From NCBI RefSeq assembly GCF_028769735.1, contig NC_088170.1, positions 46,482,585 to 46,546,584 on the forward strand: a stretch of 64,000 bases of DNA, read 5' to 3'. The notes beneath the pieces are model-generated. The model had not been told where the DNA came from and made no database searches. It saw nothing but the letters and a program-made list of their open reading frames with translations. The translations under genes and the position numbers were made by a program. This stretch comes from Zonotrichia leucophrys gambelii. Taxonomy: Eukaryota > Chordata > Aves > Passeriformes > Passerellidae. Positions 1-13,004 of the stretch are shown here, in pieces (the first letter of the stretch is position 1; every line of letters starts with the position of its first letter).

Positions 1-3000
1 TAATTTGGCTGGCTTGACTTTGTCCATCCATTTTCAGCTCTTCAGCACCTTCACCATTACCCAGTTTATGTATGTATTTATGTCTTTGTTTCCTCCAAGA
101 AGATGTGGGCTCATTGCACCATCTTTGTGCAAACCAAAGACTGCTTTCCCATCTCAGCAGTTCAGAGCAGTTCATCCCAGGGAGGGCTCACGGATGAGAC
201 TTGGCAGTGTGTTCAGCCACCGCTGCCCATCAGGAGAGCAGCCTCTGCAGACCCAGGGTATGAGCAGACCAAGCCTCCCCTCGCCTGCAGGGCACTGGTT
301 TGACACACCTGCATCTCTGCACAGCTGCAGGAGCCTTCATGTCAGGAGGGGAAATTACAGAGTGATTAATAAACAGCTTGGCATGTGATGCCAGGCATGA
401 GGAAAAGTATTGAGAATACAGCAAGGTAGGTTTTTGAAGGGGAGTTGCAATTTTAAATGTTGCTATTAGAGAGGTTTTCCCTGAAAGCTTCAGCAACTGT
501 AGGACTGTATCTTTAGAAGACAAACCGTTCCATAGGTGTTCCAGGCTCAGAAGTTTGAATTTTCTGCTTTTGTACTCACTATAGCAGAGCTCTATCTGCA
601 TAACTGCCAGCACCAGTGCATTTTGCAGCTGTCCGCTTTCAACCATGATTTGCTTGTCACTAATGTTACGGTAATTCATACTATGGTATGGTTTTATTTG
701 TATATAAGTAAATTATCTGCTATATATTTGCACAAATATGTAATTGTTCTAAGTAAAAAACCCAAATGCAAATGAATGGGATTGCTTGTGGAATACAAAC
801 AGAACAACATAGTTACTAAAGAATGGGTAACATGCAAAAAAGGAATATTTCCTGGACCCTTAGTTTGGGGAGGTTTACTTGAACCTTGGTATTTAATTTA
901 TCTGTCAGGAAAGGCAAGGCCCTCATGCCCAATGAGGTGTCAGCATTCTGACTGAGCAGTGCTGCTGGATTAGAGGGTGGTTTGACTAGCTCAGTCAGGG
1001 AAACACATCAACAGCTAAAGGGAGACCCCACAGCAGGTCTTTCCACTTTATGACCCCTCTGGATCTTCCTCTTATTTGAGTATAACCCACTGCCAGCAGC
1101 TGCCAGTGCTTGTGGAGGACTCACACTAACAGAGTAACACTCTTTATTAATATAAAATTGTGACAGGTCAAGGTTCAAGGATTGTCGGTGATAGTAGCTG
1201 GCTGCAAAAATGCATTCAAAGCAATACACAGAAAAGCTCCAATAAAATTATTTAGCACAGACAGGGATGTCAATAGGCATCCCTGCAAGGAAGAAGACAG
1301 GCCCATTGACTGCCCTCAGCAGTTCCAATGGAGCCTTCCCTAATTTTCCCCCATTCTCAAATTACTTTTATACTATTTCTTTGTATTTAGGTGGAGCTTG
1401 AGTGAATTTATTAATTAATTATTTATTTACAGGTGAGTATAAATTTGTCCCACTTCACTTTTAAAGATACAGTCAAAAAGAATATACAGTGCATGCCCAG
1501 TGAGGAGTGGTCATACCTTGGAGGTGGGTAACTTTGGGAGGCCGGTGTGTGTTAGGATTGCAATTAGGGTATAATTTGAGGAGAGTGATTTTTGCCACAG
1601 TTTTTGGCTCAACAGCAAGACATCTCCTATCTCCCCTGGTGGACAGGTGTTATGCAGCTTCTCAGCTGAGTACCTCCCTGCAAGGATTCCAGCAGAGCTT
1701 GGCCACAGTCTCTCCATTCTGCCCCACCTTCTATTCCATCCCCCTTGGCAGGTGCTGTGGTTGCAGATTGTGGTGTGGGGAATCATCATGGAATAGGTTT
1801 TGAGTATGCCAACTTCATTTCATCCCAGAACCAGCAACTGTATTTTATAATTTCTATATCATTATAATTTACATTAGGATGTGAATAAAACTTCTTGGTT
1901 TCCTCTAATTGTATCCCTAGACATCTTTCACCAGCTGGGCATCTGAAAAGGAAGTTGTCTTAATTATAGCTGTAATGCCAAACAAGAGGCAAATAAGGTC
2001 ACGAAAGAGACAAGTTAGGTATTGATAGGTAGATGAAAGTTTTTGTTACTAATTTAACTTAAATTACCATTAAATTTTCTCTCAAAATACTGTCTCTTCT
2101 CATGCACTGGGGCCAAATAATGTTTATCTAAATATAATTAAGGTCTCAAATGCTTAAAACAAGAATGAAGTGGATCTGAGTAATGTAAAGCCAAGGTCAT
2201 AATTCAGTCAATCACAGAAGGCAGGGTCCACAGAGTGCCCCAGGTTATGATCTTCTGGTCACCCTAATAAGGAGACCTGGCATATACTGATGTCGTTTCT
2301 TCTCAATGACCCCAGAGAAGGAAATGAAGATGTGCAAAGGAGTGATGCGGCTGCCCAGTCATCCCCAACCTGGAGTTTGGAGCAGGAAGCTCTCTAGGGT
2401 TGAGACTCCCCAGATTATTGGCACATCAGCCACACTGTGTACACTGGACTGCAGCTTCTACCTAATTCTGAATTTATTTACATTCCCTGAGTATGTTTCT
2501 GTTCAAAAGTGGGATGAGTCCACGTCCAGTGGGTTTCTGAGATGTCACTCTCGAACAGCTCATTTTCCACTGTGTTGGATAGTGAGCACAGAAATGTTGT
2601 TCAGGGCTCAGGGTTGCACTTCCAGGTGATGGGCACCTGAGCTGTGCATTGGTTCAAGCCCTGTGGACTGTGAAGAAAACTTACCCACAACAGTGTGACT
2701 GGCCTAAATATCTCATGGAACAAACAAATGTGAAAATTATGATGCCTAGTGCATAGCAGAAAATGTAGCTTTGTATCCACTCAATTGAACATAGTTCAGC
2801 ATTGGTTTATTAAAAATATAATTAATGAGATTACAGTTGTCATTAATCTAATTTAAAATCAATTTTTATTGAATGTATAAATTCTTGACTTTTGGAGAAT
2901 TAAAAGGAAAGCACATGGCAAGTCATGCTATTGCCTTATGAAATATCAGACAGCACACTTTGTAAAAAACATCATGTTTGTTTCTCACTTGATACGTCTG

Positions 3001-6000
3001 CATTAAAGGATGATGTACAGCTACAGGTGTAAGTCTGTTCAGATTAGTTAGTCTAAAAGGTCATGACTGCAGTTGATAGTGTTGAGTTTCTTACACTGTA
3101 TGTTTGATAATTTCAAGATAATAGCAGTTTATTTAAACATTTCTTTATACCAAATTGTATATCATGTAATGAATAACACAGTGAATTGCTGTACATGCAG
3201 TTTACCATGCACACCAGCATGAGATTGAAGGCAAGGACACAGGGAGCTGACACACGTGCTGATGGCCACATGAGAGGGTGTATGTGAAACACATAGAGCC
3301 GAGTCCCAGCAAAGCAGACTGTGAGCCAGTCCTGGCCACACCATCCAAACACTGCACTTAGAGCAGCCTGCCCACCTCACCTGCAAGGTTAACAGAGGCA
3401 TTGCCTCTGCCCCCAGGAGCAAAGCCTTTATTAATTGGCTTTCTAATACTGATGACTTTTTTTTATTGCTAACATACCAGCAGGGAAATGAAAAGATTCG
3501 TCTGTATTTGTGCCTTTTTCTGGAGTGCAGAATGGCCTAAAGAACAGTGATGTGGTGATCAAAAATTCAACCTGAACTTAGAAAAAGATAACTTTCCAAT
3601 TTATAAATCTCTTGTCGTCTACTATGGAACAGTGCAGGCATGTGCTTGCTTGCTTTCTTTCTCTCTCTCTTTTCCAGCAATTTTTATCTTCCATCCTTTC
3701 CTCTATTCTGTAAATTTTATTAGTAATTCTGCCATAATTCTACAAAAATGCTGCTTTATATAGAGGGATTATACGCCAAAATTACATCACAAAATTGTAT
3801 AAAACTGCTTGATAAAACAGTAGTTTATCAAGTAGTATTTGTCTTTCATACCTAATCTTATAAAGCTCTTATAAAAGCCTGATTTCTGTCTCCCAAAACA
3901 TGAATTTACATAGGTGCAAGCCCAGACCCTTTGCGGCTGCTAAAACACTTCCCATAGGCATTGCTAAGTGTGACGAACTGCCCCAAGCCATTCATCAGCC
4001 TAGACCATTGAAGGAGGTAAGAAACCGACACAAGAGGCCTCCTACTCTTGTCCTTTATCAGTCATGGGTCTTGGCTCATTCATAGCACAGAGGGACAGGC
4101 AGGCCCATATCTTGTATGAATAAATAAGGAGTTTCTGAGGAGCTTAATAAGGACTTTTCCCGAAACCAGTCATTTTTTTTTTTTTCTTTAAAGCGTCCAG
4201 GCCACTCCTAATTGTCCATGGTTGCCCTAAAAGCAGAAAGGATTACTCCCTAATAAAGAGGACTTACTTAATAAGGGAGCTTTTGTCTTTTCCTCAGCAG
4301 TTCTCATTTCCCCTTCAGAGACCCTGTAAGTTTTGCAGTATGGAACTGCCTTCTGTCCTCCACTGGAGAAGGTAGTGCCAGGAGCACAAGCAGCTGGCAA
4401 CCCCAGAAAGATCACTGGTAGAGAGGATCAGAAATTTCCACATAGATATAGCTTGTAGAGTGGCTTAAATGAGCCTGCATGCTCTATGATCTCCCTGTCA
4501 TCACACATACACAAGACAGGCTCATGCCCTGTGGTCCTTAGGAATCTAAATGTGCTCCTGCAGCCATGCGTACTGCTAGAAAATCAAAGAAGCTCCTACA
4601 TGGCTCTGAACTATACCAGAAAACACAGGGGTTGTGGGAGCTTAACTATTTACAGACAGTTTTATATTTCTGCACTAATAAGCACAGGCTGACACGTATT
4701 CTTGTTTTCTCCTGACACACATAGCTTATGTAATTGGGGACTGTCCTGCATAAACAGCCATGAGGTAGGTTTGTGGCTCCAGCCTGAGGCTGTCCCCCCC
4801 CCCGGAGGATTATAACATCCTGAGAAGGAGGCTGTCTTTCTAGTCCTCAGAGCAATGCTCTAGTCCTGAATCATTGAATATTAAGGTCAAGGGCAAGATA
4901 TTCTCCACTATAATTCCATTAAGTGGCAGTTGATAAGTTACAAAAAGAAGTTAGTGTGTATTTCAGTTTTTATACTTTATATAACTAATAATGTATTTGT
5001 GTTATCTGTCCAACCTACTCAGAATTTATTAAACTTTCATATCTCTAGAGAAGGCTGTTCAGAAACTTTCCAATTAGACATTCTGCTTACTAGTTCTTTT
5101 CCATTCTTCTATGGAATCTAGTTGTCACCTTTCCATTCCCTTTTCCTAGAGCCACCCATACACTCATGAACACACATATCACGTATGTACCACCAAATCA
5201 CACATATTGCATTTGTTGGATATCTCAGCTCACCTAGTTCATGCCTACTCTGAATGCAGAAATTATCTATTCCCTTCAATCTCCCCATGTTTTTGAGAAA
5301 TACTGTCCTCACTCAGGCATGTGTAGTTTTGGTCAAAAAATCTCCCCTGACACCTACCTGAATTCTGAATCCTCAGCAGCATCAAGACCTCCAGATCAGG
5401 AAGCATCCTGAGTCCTGCCATTATCCCTATAGCTCTAAGGTCGCCTTTGCAGACTGTGCTCTCAGAGGAGATGCGAGTGTTAGAAAGCTCTGCTGGGAGT
5501 CACAAAAGGGCATGATTGCCTGAAGTGGAACTGTGCTGGGATTGAAGCACCTTTGTAGGTCTAGGAGAGAAATTCACAGTTCATGGCTAAAACAATTTCC
5601 CACTCCTGGTTCATGAGGCAATGATGTAGGCCTGGAAAAGTAAATTTATAGTCTAAGGAAGAAGTAAACCTCACTGAACATATGTAAAGGTCTTGTTATT
5701 GGTTTTGTATTTTATCTAAATAGAATTTCACATAAAATGCATGAGTTATTTTTGTGACAAAGTTTATATCCAAATATCCCAAATCTATGGCTTAAGGATT
5801 TAAACGTTCTTTTTCTCCAGTCACAAAACTCTGTTTGTTTCTGCAAAAAGTCCTTTTTCTGAAGGCAGCTGTTTAGGCATATCAGTGCATGACAGGTCTG
5901 CAGAATATGGAACCTGACCTGATAAAAGCATGTCCCTGCCATTCAGCAACTAAATCCCACTGGCAGGGCATGCGTGTAAGACCTAACTCTGCCATGAGGG

Positions 6001-9000
6001 GTTTTCATTAGAAAACTGTGGCAGATCCATATTTAACACATTGTCTGTTTTGATTCTCATTCATATGTTCAATGACTAGAGAGTTTAGGTGTTTTGTTCA
6101 GGGGTGTAGATACCACTGGGCATATAAAATTTAGTATAGTGACTCAGAACATTTTTTTATTAACCTTCCTTTAAGGATCTAGTTCATACTCTGTCCTCTT
6201 TATTTTTTCTTTTCCAGTATTAACTAGGCCTTTAAAGGCTGTAGCTTGTTTCAGAGCCTGTCCTCTGTTGAGCCAAAAGTCACTGATTGAAAAGAACCAG
6301 CAAGAAATTAGCAACAACAAGTGCTTAGATCATTAATGATGTATCTTGTTCTGACTGCCTCCAAGCAGAACGAATCTGAATGCAGAAATTCTTCTCACTC
6401 CTCTCTCTTCTGGCCTGAATTTATATTTAAGCCAATTCAACAGATTAGACATGCGGCAATATGGAAATTAATTTATTTGTTACATGTGCAGTTTGGATAA
6501 TAGCCATGGAACATACCTCCCACGATATGGAATATATGAGCCACACCTCATATACCTTGCAATAATGCAAGAAAGTCTTTTGCAATTATATTTTTTTTAA
6601 TCACTATATTTTACTAGAGTTGAACACTTTGTGAGCTCAGGATTACTCTACCATATAGCATCACACCTTTCTGTTGCATTGCTTGAAGAAATAACTAGAA
6701 ACTACTAGAAATTAAAGTATTAACCAGAAATATGTTACTGCTACCTTGTAGGCAAGCTTATTATGAATCATTGCAAGAGCACAACACACCACTTATTCCC
6801 TGAAGTAAAAACCAATATTTTGCCAATGTTATAAAGGTGTTTCTTCCATACTAGAAACAAAAGTAAGAGGATTTTTAAAAGATAGCTTATCAAATGATAA
6901 ATAAAAAAAGATAAAATTACTTGCTTTGTTGTTTTAAGCACATACATACTTTAAAGTTCGGGCACCTGTGTTCACAGATCAGTCTAGAGTCCTGTTTTGC
7001 AATCACAAGGTATGATATCCTGATTAAATATTTTAAATATAGAACATAAAATCCCAATCAAAATCTGAGAAATGCTAACAGTATTCCACTTGTGTGTAGA
7101 TGAAATATGCTTACTCTAACACTCAAATATTTACCCTAAATTCCAGCTCTGAATGACTGTATGTGTTAAAATGGCAAACTCTAATGTTTAACCTGTTGGA
7201 TACAGGAATACATCTGTTTAAAGCACAATTTCTGTAGAGACTGAAGTAATTTAGCCACATGTTAGCTGATATTTAGGAATTGTTAAAAATATATTGTGAC
7301 ACATATTAAAAGCCCACTAATTTTTAATGAATATTTGTATTAATAGATCCTCTTTATTTATCCCTTGCATTTTTTTTCAGGTCATATTGTCTCTCTTGAG
7401 CTCTCTGTAACATTTTTTTTGTCCGAGACTGATTCAATTCATTTACTTTCCTCCATCCATGGTCCTGGGCCCATCAATCATCCCTAACCCATTTCCTTGC
7501 TCTCCAATCAGCTGAGCTGAGCCTTTGACAATGAATCAAATATTTTGGCTTGAAATGCAGGAGAAACAAAATTTTCACCTTGCAGATTACATACAGGCAA
7601 CTACCACACAAATGTATGGTTCTACTATGGTTCAAGGTTATCTATGCTTCCATGTGAAGAAGCAAAAGGATCCTTAAAACACACACCACTTAGAATCCCC
7701 AAGATTCAATACAAGAACAAAACCAGGCTTTTCTACCTCCATGCTGACTGAATAGTTCACCTCTGCTTAAAATAAGGCATGTGTCCAAGACAATGCCTTA
7801 TTTAAAGTTCTTTAGCTATGTCACTGCTTAGGGATTTAGACTGTGTCAGATTAAGACCTCTATAAAAAATGGACATTACAAGTTCTGGAAAAAACCCCCA
7901 ACAAATCCTCTGTGTTGGGAGTATCAAATGAGTCTCTACCCTCAAATGGGGAAATAAAAATAACCTATTGTTGTGTTCAGTTTAAGTCAGTTGAGAACAT
8001 AGGAACCCATCTATGTACAGTGGTACTGCCAAACCCTGATGACCTTCCTCACAACAATACTCCTCCAATGGTAAACTAAATTTTGCAGGATGAAAGGCCT
8101 GGGTTTGGTAAAGTTGAAGATATTCAAACATGGGTTTGAATACTGTGGCTTAGTGTGTAGAGCTTTTACATAACTGGTCAGGAACCTGAACTTTGGTCCT
8201 TGCTCTGAAGTTTATTAACTTCACTTTAAAGAGCTGTGTGGTAAATTAGATTGTAGGGACTTTTAACAGCTAACTGAATATAAAGATTCTAATTTCTGCC
8301 ATGGTTGTTTTAACTGTAAGATTGAAATGGGTCCAATGTCTTTGATTTCTCTCACTTGAGAAATCTGATACTTGACTACATTGTGACACTTTCAACAGGA
8401 CAGGTAGGTGCAAGATGCTTTCTCCACTTTTTATCCCTCTATCTGTCAGAATATACTAGATGTTATTTCAGAGTTTCCACCATACTGGGAAGTAAAGCAA
8501 TACCTGATGTCTCTATCCCAGTCCAGCTGAAAATCTGATCCACTAAGACCAGGGACTTGTCATACTGTGGGAAATGAACTACCAGAAGTATGGCAATGTT
8601 TTGAAGATGTATAAGCATCATGAAAATGATAGGTTCTTTCAGCATTTGTTGTCTCCAGATAAAGGAAGGTCTGCAATCATTACTTTGGACTTACTTTGAT
8701 TTAACTTCAATCCTGCTTTATGTCTAAGCCTAAGCTTTTTATTGGATTCATCTCCTAATGCCTATTGAATTAATTTCTTTATCTCAATGAATATTTTCCT
8801 CATATATACCTTTGAACATCTGGACACAGCCTTCCATGTAGCTCCTTAGTGCCTCCAGTCCATCGCTATAACTCGTTTATAAATTGCTGTCATAAGTTTT
8901 CGAGGTATCCAGCCATCAAAACACAAACCAGCAGTGGATCACACACATACTTGCTCACCCCACTGAATGCACTACTAAGTGAAAATGTTTGGAAGTTTTT

Positions 9001-9671
9001 CCCCCCGGCAGAATAGGAATGCCAAGGTGCCTCCTGTAGCAGAGTGCCCTATTATCCTGAAACGTGTGAATAAGTTTTACATGGACTTTAAAACATTTAT
9101 TTAAAAGCTAAGTTAACAATGAAATAATTTTGCTATTACATTGCTTCAGCCATATATTGCAACCAAGACTTTCACAGTTCTGGTATTTCACAGTGGCAGT
9201 AAGGAAAGTGAAACAAACAGAGCTTTAAAACATCTCTTTTTTAGTTCTTAATTTTTATGGCTTCAGCAACATTATGCAATCTTGGTGCTTCTTTTAATAT
9301 CCTACCTGTGGTAGCATCTGTGGCCATCTTCTGGGAAATGGCTGAAGAGCATCATAACCTGGCCATTCCTTTCTTTCTGGACAAATTTGGGCTTGATCTT
9401 GTGTGGGACACTTGCAGTGTTGGAGTAGCAAAGCTGCCCATGTGTCTGCCCCACAGGACTGCTGCACAAGATCAATTTGGGCTCTCCCTAGGGCAGATTC
9501 TAGTCTTTTCTGCCTCACCCAAGCCAGACAAAGCAGCCTCACTGAAGAGCAGGGTCATGCCCAGTGTTTTCTCTTGGTGTTTGGTTAGCTCTAGGTCGTG
9601 AGCCATAGGAAAAAAAGCAGTAAATCTAATTCAGACATGCTCCACACAGTTATAGCATTCCTTTGTAAAAT
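1..9671. other. Intergenic sequence downstream of PPP1R3A
   Basis: No coding exon is recognised. Open frames are short (up to 149 codons at 230-679 on the minus strand) and encode nothing familiar. The base composition is AT-rich with occasional homopolymers, such as a run of C around 4795-4803 and T around 4171-4185, and a TTAATTAATTATTTATTTA stretch near 1410-1430. No repeat family is identified with confidence. Confidence 0.7.
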
Positions 9672-10514
9672 TTATTTAATGCTTTGTAGATATGCTCAAG
9701 CAATTCTGATGAAAAATATCACTCAAAGGCTTTGCCCAGAATAAAAGTTCAGTAAAATTCTCAATCATGTTGCTCTGTCCTCATTTGCAAAACCCAAAAA
9801 CTTTTGTGCATGTGAGTGATCAGTAAGAGGCCTGTGGCTGTGACCTTCAATCTTTACAGGGTGGAAACAGCACATCTATTCTGCTACGCAGTTACATCCT
9901 GGAAGTTACACGATGTTAATGAAGTCAAAGCCTTACATTTTTCAAATGGGAGTACTGCTGAAGCTCTAAGTCGAAATAATTAAATAAAAATTTGAAAAAT
10001 TGTATTAAACTATCAACAGATGCATTGCTTAGAGCATTGGCTAATTACACTAGCATGTTATCAACTGCAATGTCAGCACCAAAATACTGACTTAGGTTTT
10101 ATATTGTTTCGTGTTGTTATGTACCACACAGAATCTTGGGAAAAAATTCCCAGAAAAATATGAAGCTTTAATGCAAAAGAAATTAAAGCAAGTAAATGGT
10201 GGGTTTAAGTACTACAGAAACATGAAGCATTGCTTTTTCATATCTTGCTAAGAAGCAACAGCTGTACTTCATTTTAACTTGATGTGCTTCAGAACTCATA
10301 CTCATATAGGTATTTAATGATCCAAACATAATGGTCCTGCATAGTTTAATTACTTATATGAAGGCTCAACTTCATATGTAATCTCTTAATAAAAGATGCT
10401 GCTGTGAAAATCTTGCTTTGGTTCTAACAAAGAATAAACTCTTTAACAGTGAAAATGCTTTGGTGAAATTGAAGATTATTGACTATGGATCCTGAGCAGA
10501 GCTGACAGTCAGTG
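9672..10514 (-). other. Presumed PPP1R3A 3' UTR
   Basis: AT-rich non-coding sequence after the TAA stop. On the minus strand there are weak ATTAAA hexamers (for example + strand 10345-10350 and 10313-10318) and an AATAAA at + strand 9672-9677 that could end the transcript. Scattered ATTTA pentamers are present; the human transcript is known for an AU-rich 3' UTR element. The true end is not determinable here. Confidence 0.35.
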
Positions 10515-13004
10515 TTATTCCTTCTTAATAGACTCCTTGTTTCTTCTTCCTTCATGGTATAGCCAATACAAGGAGAACAGGTAGAGTGCAAGGCAGACCA
10601 TCAAATCATAGTGGTAGAGTGTTGCAGCAAATAGAAGAAACAAGAAGAAACAGAATATTTTGAAAGCAATATGTTTTAAACGTGGAGACTCGCTAGGTAA
10701 TTTACAGGCTTCACTCTTCTGGTTAGAAATATCTGCAGAATCAGAAGTGTGTTGGCTTTCTTTCTTTGAGTCGTCAAGCCAGTTTACTGTTTTCCCCCCT
10801 GTTATTAAATGGTCAGCTGGAAAGTCTGAGTCTGTTCCCCCATTTTCTTTGGTAGACTTACTAATTAAAACTTCTGGCCTCCATGACCTCTCTTGTTGGA
10901 GCTCTGCATGATGGAAAAATTGACCTGTATTCCTTCCTCTTCCTTCTCCAGAAGTTGCTGAGTCTGAAGCAGAAGGTACTTCTCCTTTTTCAACTTCAGG
11001 AGAGAAGCTTTTGTTAAGACATGTTATTTCATTTGTTAGATTTAAATTGTACCCTGACTCAGCAGCAACCTTGTCAATGACATTGGATTCAAAGTGTCTA
11101 TATAGGTGCCCCATGCCTTCTTCCAGAGTGGGCCCTTCTGAAGATGGCACTGAAGAGCTTTTATAATGGTAACTAGGCACAATATTTGTACCAGAAGGTG
11201 GCATTTTTGTTTCAGCTTTAGAACAGAAACAGGCAAGTGTATCACCATGGCTTTCTGCCCTGTAGAGCTCTTCTGCTTTCTCATGGTATAGATGCTTCTG
11301 AGCGCTCAGGGGGCTTTTAGGTATTTCTGAATGTGAACCCTCCTGTAAATCTTTCCTTCCCATAGCAGAAGCCTTTACTGCTTTTCCTACAGGTAGAATA
11401 TTGTCTGCTTGTGCTTTGGCACATTTTTCCTTGCTATTGCAGACAGACTTCGTTTCTCCTTGCAGTGTTTCATGTACGCCTGCATTATAAATACCTAAAA
11501 CTGATTCCTTTTCAAATTCAGTGTCATATAATACACCCACTGTGTTGAGTTGACAAAGAGCATAATGTGAACCATCATTTCTCCCTTCATGTGTATCAAA
11601 CGCTGTTTCCTTTTCCTCTGTGGGCCTGTCACTTAGTGCAGTCTCTCGAGGTAGCTTAGCAATTACTGCTTTTTCACTGCCAGGCATTTTTTCTGGAGCA
11701 CTTTCTGATGTTGTTTTAATTATATAAGCTGTACCTGCCTCTGCTTTCTCTGTAATACCCTGCTCAGAGACAGAAGACTTTTCACAACTCTCTGCCTCCT
11801 GGCAGGTAAACAGCTCCTTTGTGGAAGTCACGGTCTGAGGTTCCACGCTCCCCCCCACTCTCCGCCAAACCTCACTCCCCGTTCCTTGCCACCTCTGCTC
11901 TGCAAAGTTTGCTTCGCTTTCCCTTCCGATTGGTCTCCCTTTATTTGTGTTGTCTGTCTCTCTGTCTTTTAATCTCCTGAATCCTCTGTGTTCCTGAGTG
12001 TCCTCAGGTCGCTTTTCATCCACCCTGGTGGCCCTGGGTGCCTGCTTGTTCTCAGCTGGCAGAGGTGCTGGGTTCAGGGCTTTGGCGTTGTGTTTCCTGT
12101 GTGCCTTGAAAGGCTTGGAAGCTTCCTCCTCACCTATTGATGTCAAGTCTGCGACTTCAATGACTTTCTTCTGCTTCCCTAAATCAGTGTTTCTTTCTGA
12201 CATTTCACTAACTCCTTTTTTTCGTGTGGAATCTGTTGAGACACCAGCATGTGCAAAAGTGCCGGAATACAAATCTTCGCTTAAGTGTACCTGAACTTCG
12301 CTTTCAATCATCTTGATTTTTCCTTCATTTTTGTCAGCATCTGACGACAATGAATCCAAAGTTTGGTGAGACATTTGTGATGCCTGGTGTTCCAGAGCCG
12401 GATTAGCATTGCCATCCAGCGTCCTTGCTATGTGTGCATTTAATTGCATGGATTTGTCATGCTCTGGTGAAATGGTTTCTGGTCTCATTTCACAGGCCCC
12501 TTCTGAGGTACCAGCAGCATCCTCACTGATGAATAGCCTCTCCACCATCTTACTTCCCGAGGAGCTATCTATTTCACCTTTTGAAATATCTGTGTGCCTC
12601 TCTCCTTGTCGGCTTGAGCCAGTAGCCATAACATTGATAGCCTCATTCTGCTTTGTCAGAGGAAAATGTTTTGCCGATAAAAGGCTTTCACTGGTACCAG
12701 TATGTTCCAAAGACCGCCCATAGCTGTTTACTGAGCCAGCAGTGACTTCCTTCCCTGGTAGCTGATTACTATAATCTTTTACAGAATACTTAGCTTTATC
12801 TTTTAATTCTTCTCCTATCGCATGTGAAGTATTTTCAGATGAGGAACCGATAGGCACGGGGTGCAAGTCACTGCTTCTTTCTGTACAGGTTGGATTTTTC
12901 ACCAATCTTTCAGTTTCACTTGGAAAATTAATTGGTTTTGTTGTATAAAAATTCCTTTCATCTCTGGAAGAGGTACCTCTAGCTCCTGTGAAGTGCTGAT
13001 TTAA
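10515..13004 (-). CDS. PPP1R3A: PPP1R3A last coding exon: disordered region and membrane anchor
   Basis: This exon encodes residues 331-1159. The acceptor is TTGTTTCAG followed by TTAAATCAGCAC, and the open frame that continues 5' to 13157 is intronic read-through. The stop is TAA at 10517-10515. It starts with LNQHF and an SRDERN...NFPSE block shared with mammals. A long Ser/Glu/Lys-rich region without obvious folds follows. Within it, about residues 725-840 contain an unusually well conserved block (TCQEAES, GITEKAEAGTAYIIKTTSES, AIAKLPRET-like, KETAFDTHEGRND). The C terminus carries a hydrophobic stretch, about 1109-1146, with LYHYDLM in the middle, and a basic end RRNKESIKKE. In mammals the C terminus anchors the protein in the sarcoplasmic reticulum. 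Confidence 0.96.
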   Translation of the reverse strand, partial: LNQHFTGARGTSSRDERNFYTTKPINFPSETERLVKNPTCTERSSDLHPVPIGSSSENTSHAIGEELKDKAKYSVKDYSNQLPGKEVTAGSVNSYGRSLEHTGTSESLLSAKHFPLTKQNEAINVMATGSSRQGERHTDISKGEIDSSSGSKMVERLFISEDAAGTSEGACEMRPETISPEHDKSMQLNAHIARTLDGNANPALEHQASQMSHQTLDSLSSDADKNEGKIKMIESEVQVHLSEDLYSGTFAHAGVSTDSTRKKGVSEMSERNTDLGKQKKVIEVADLTSIGEEEASKPFKAHRKHNAKALNPAPLPAENKQAPRATRVDEKRPEDTQEHRGFRRLKDRETDNTNKGRPIGRESEANFAEQRWQGTGSEVWRRVGGSVEPQTVTSTKELFTCQEAESCEKSSVSEQGITEKAEAGTAYIIKTTSESAPEKMPGSEKAVIAKLPRETALSDRPTEEKETAFDTHEGRNDGSHYALCQLNTVGVLYDTEFEKESVLGIYNAGVHETLQGETKSVCNSKEKCAKAQADNILPVGKAVKASAMGRKDLQEGSHSEIPKSPLSAQKHLYHEKAEELYRAESHGDTLACFCSKAETKMPPSGTNIVPSYHYKSSSVPSSEGPTLEEGMGHLYRHFESNVIDKVAAESGYNLNLTNEITCLNKSFSPEVEKGEVPSASDSATSGEGRGRNTGQFFHHAELQQERSWRPEVLISKSTKENGGTDSDFPADHLITGGKTVNWLDDSKKESQHTSDSADISNQKSEACKLPSESPRLKHIAFKIFCFFLFLLFAATLYHYDLMVCLALYLFSLYWLYHEGRRNKESIKKE

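Noticed and set aside
230..679. 149-codon open frame on the minus strand
   Set aside because: No recognisable domain or signal and no splice context. It is compatible with chance in a 64 kb window.
10660..12723. Several open frames on the strand opposite the PPP1R3A last exon
   Set aside because: They are antisense shadows of a long real coding exon.
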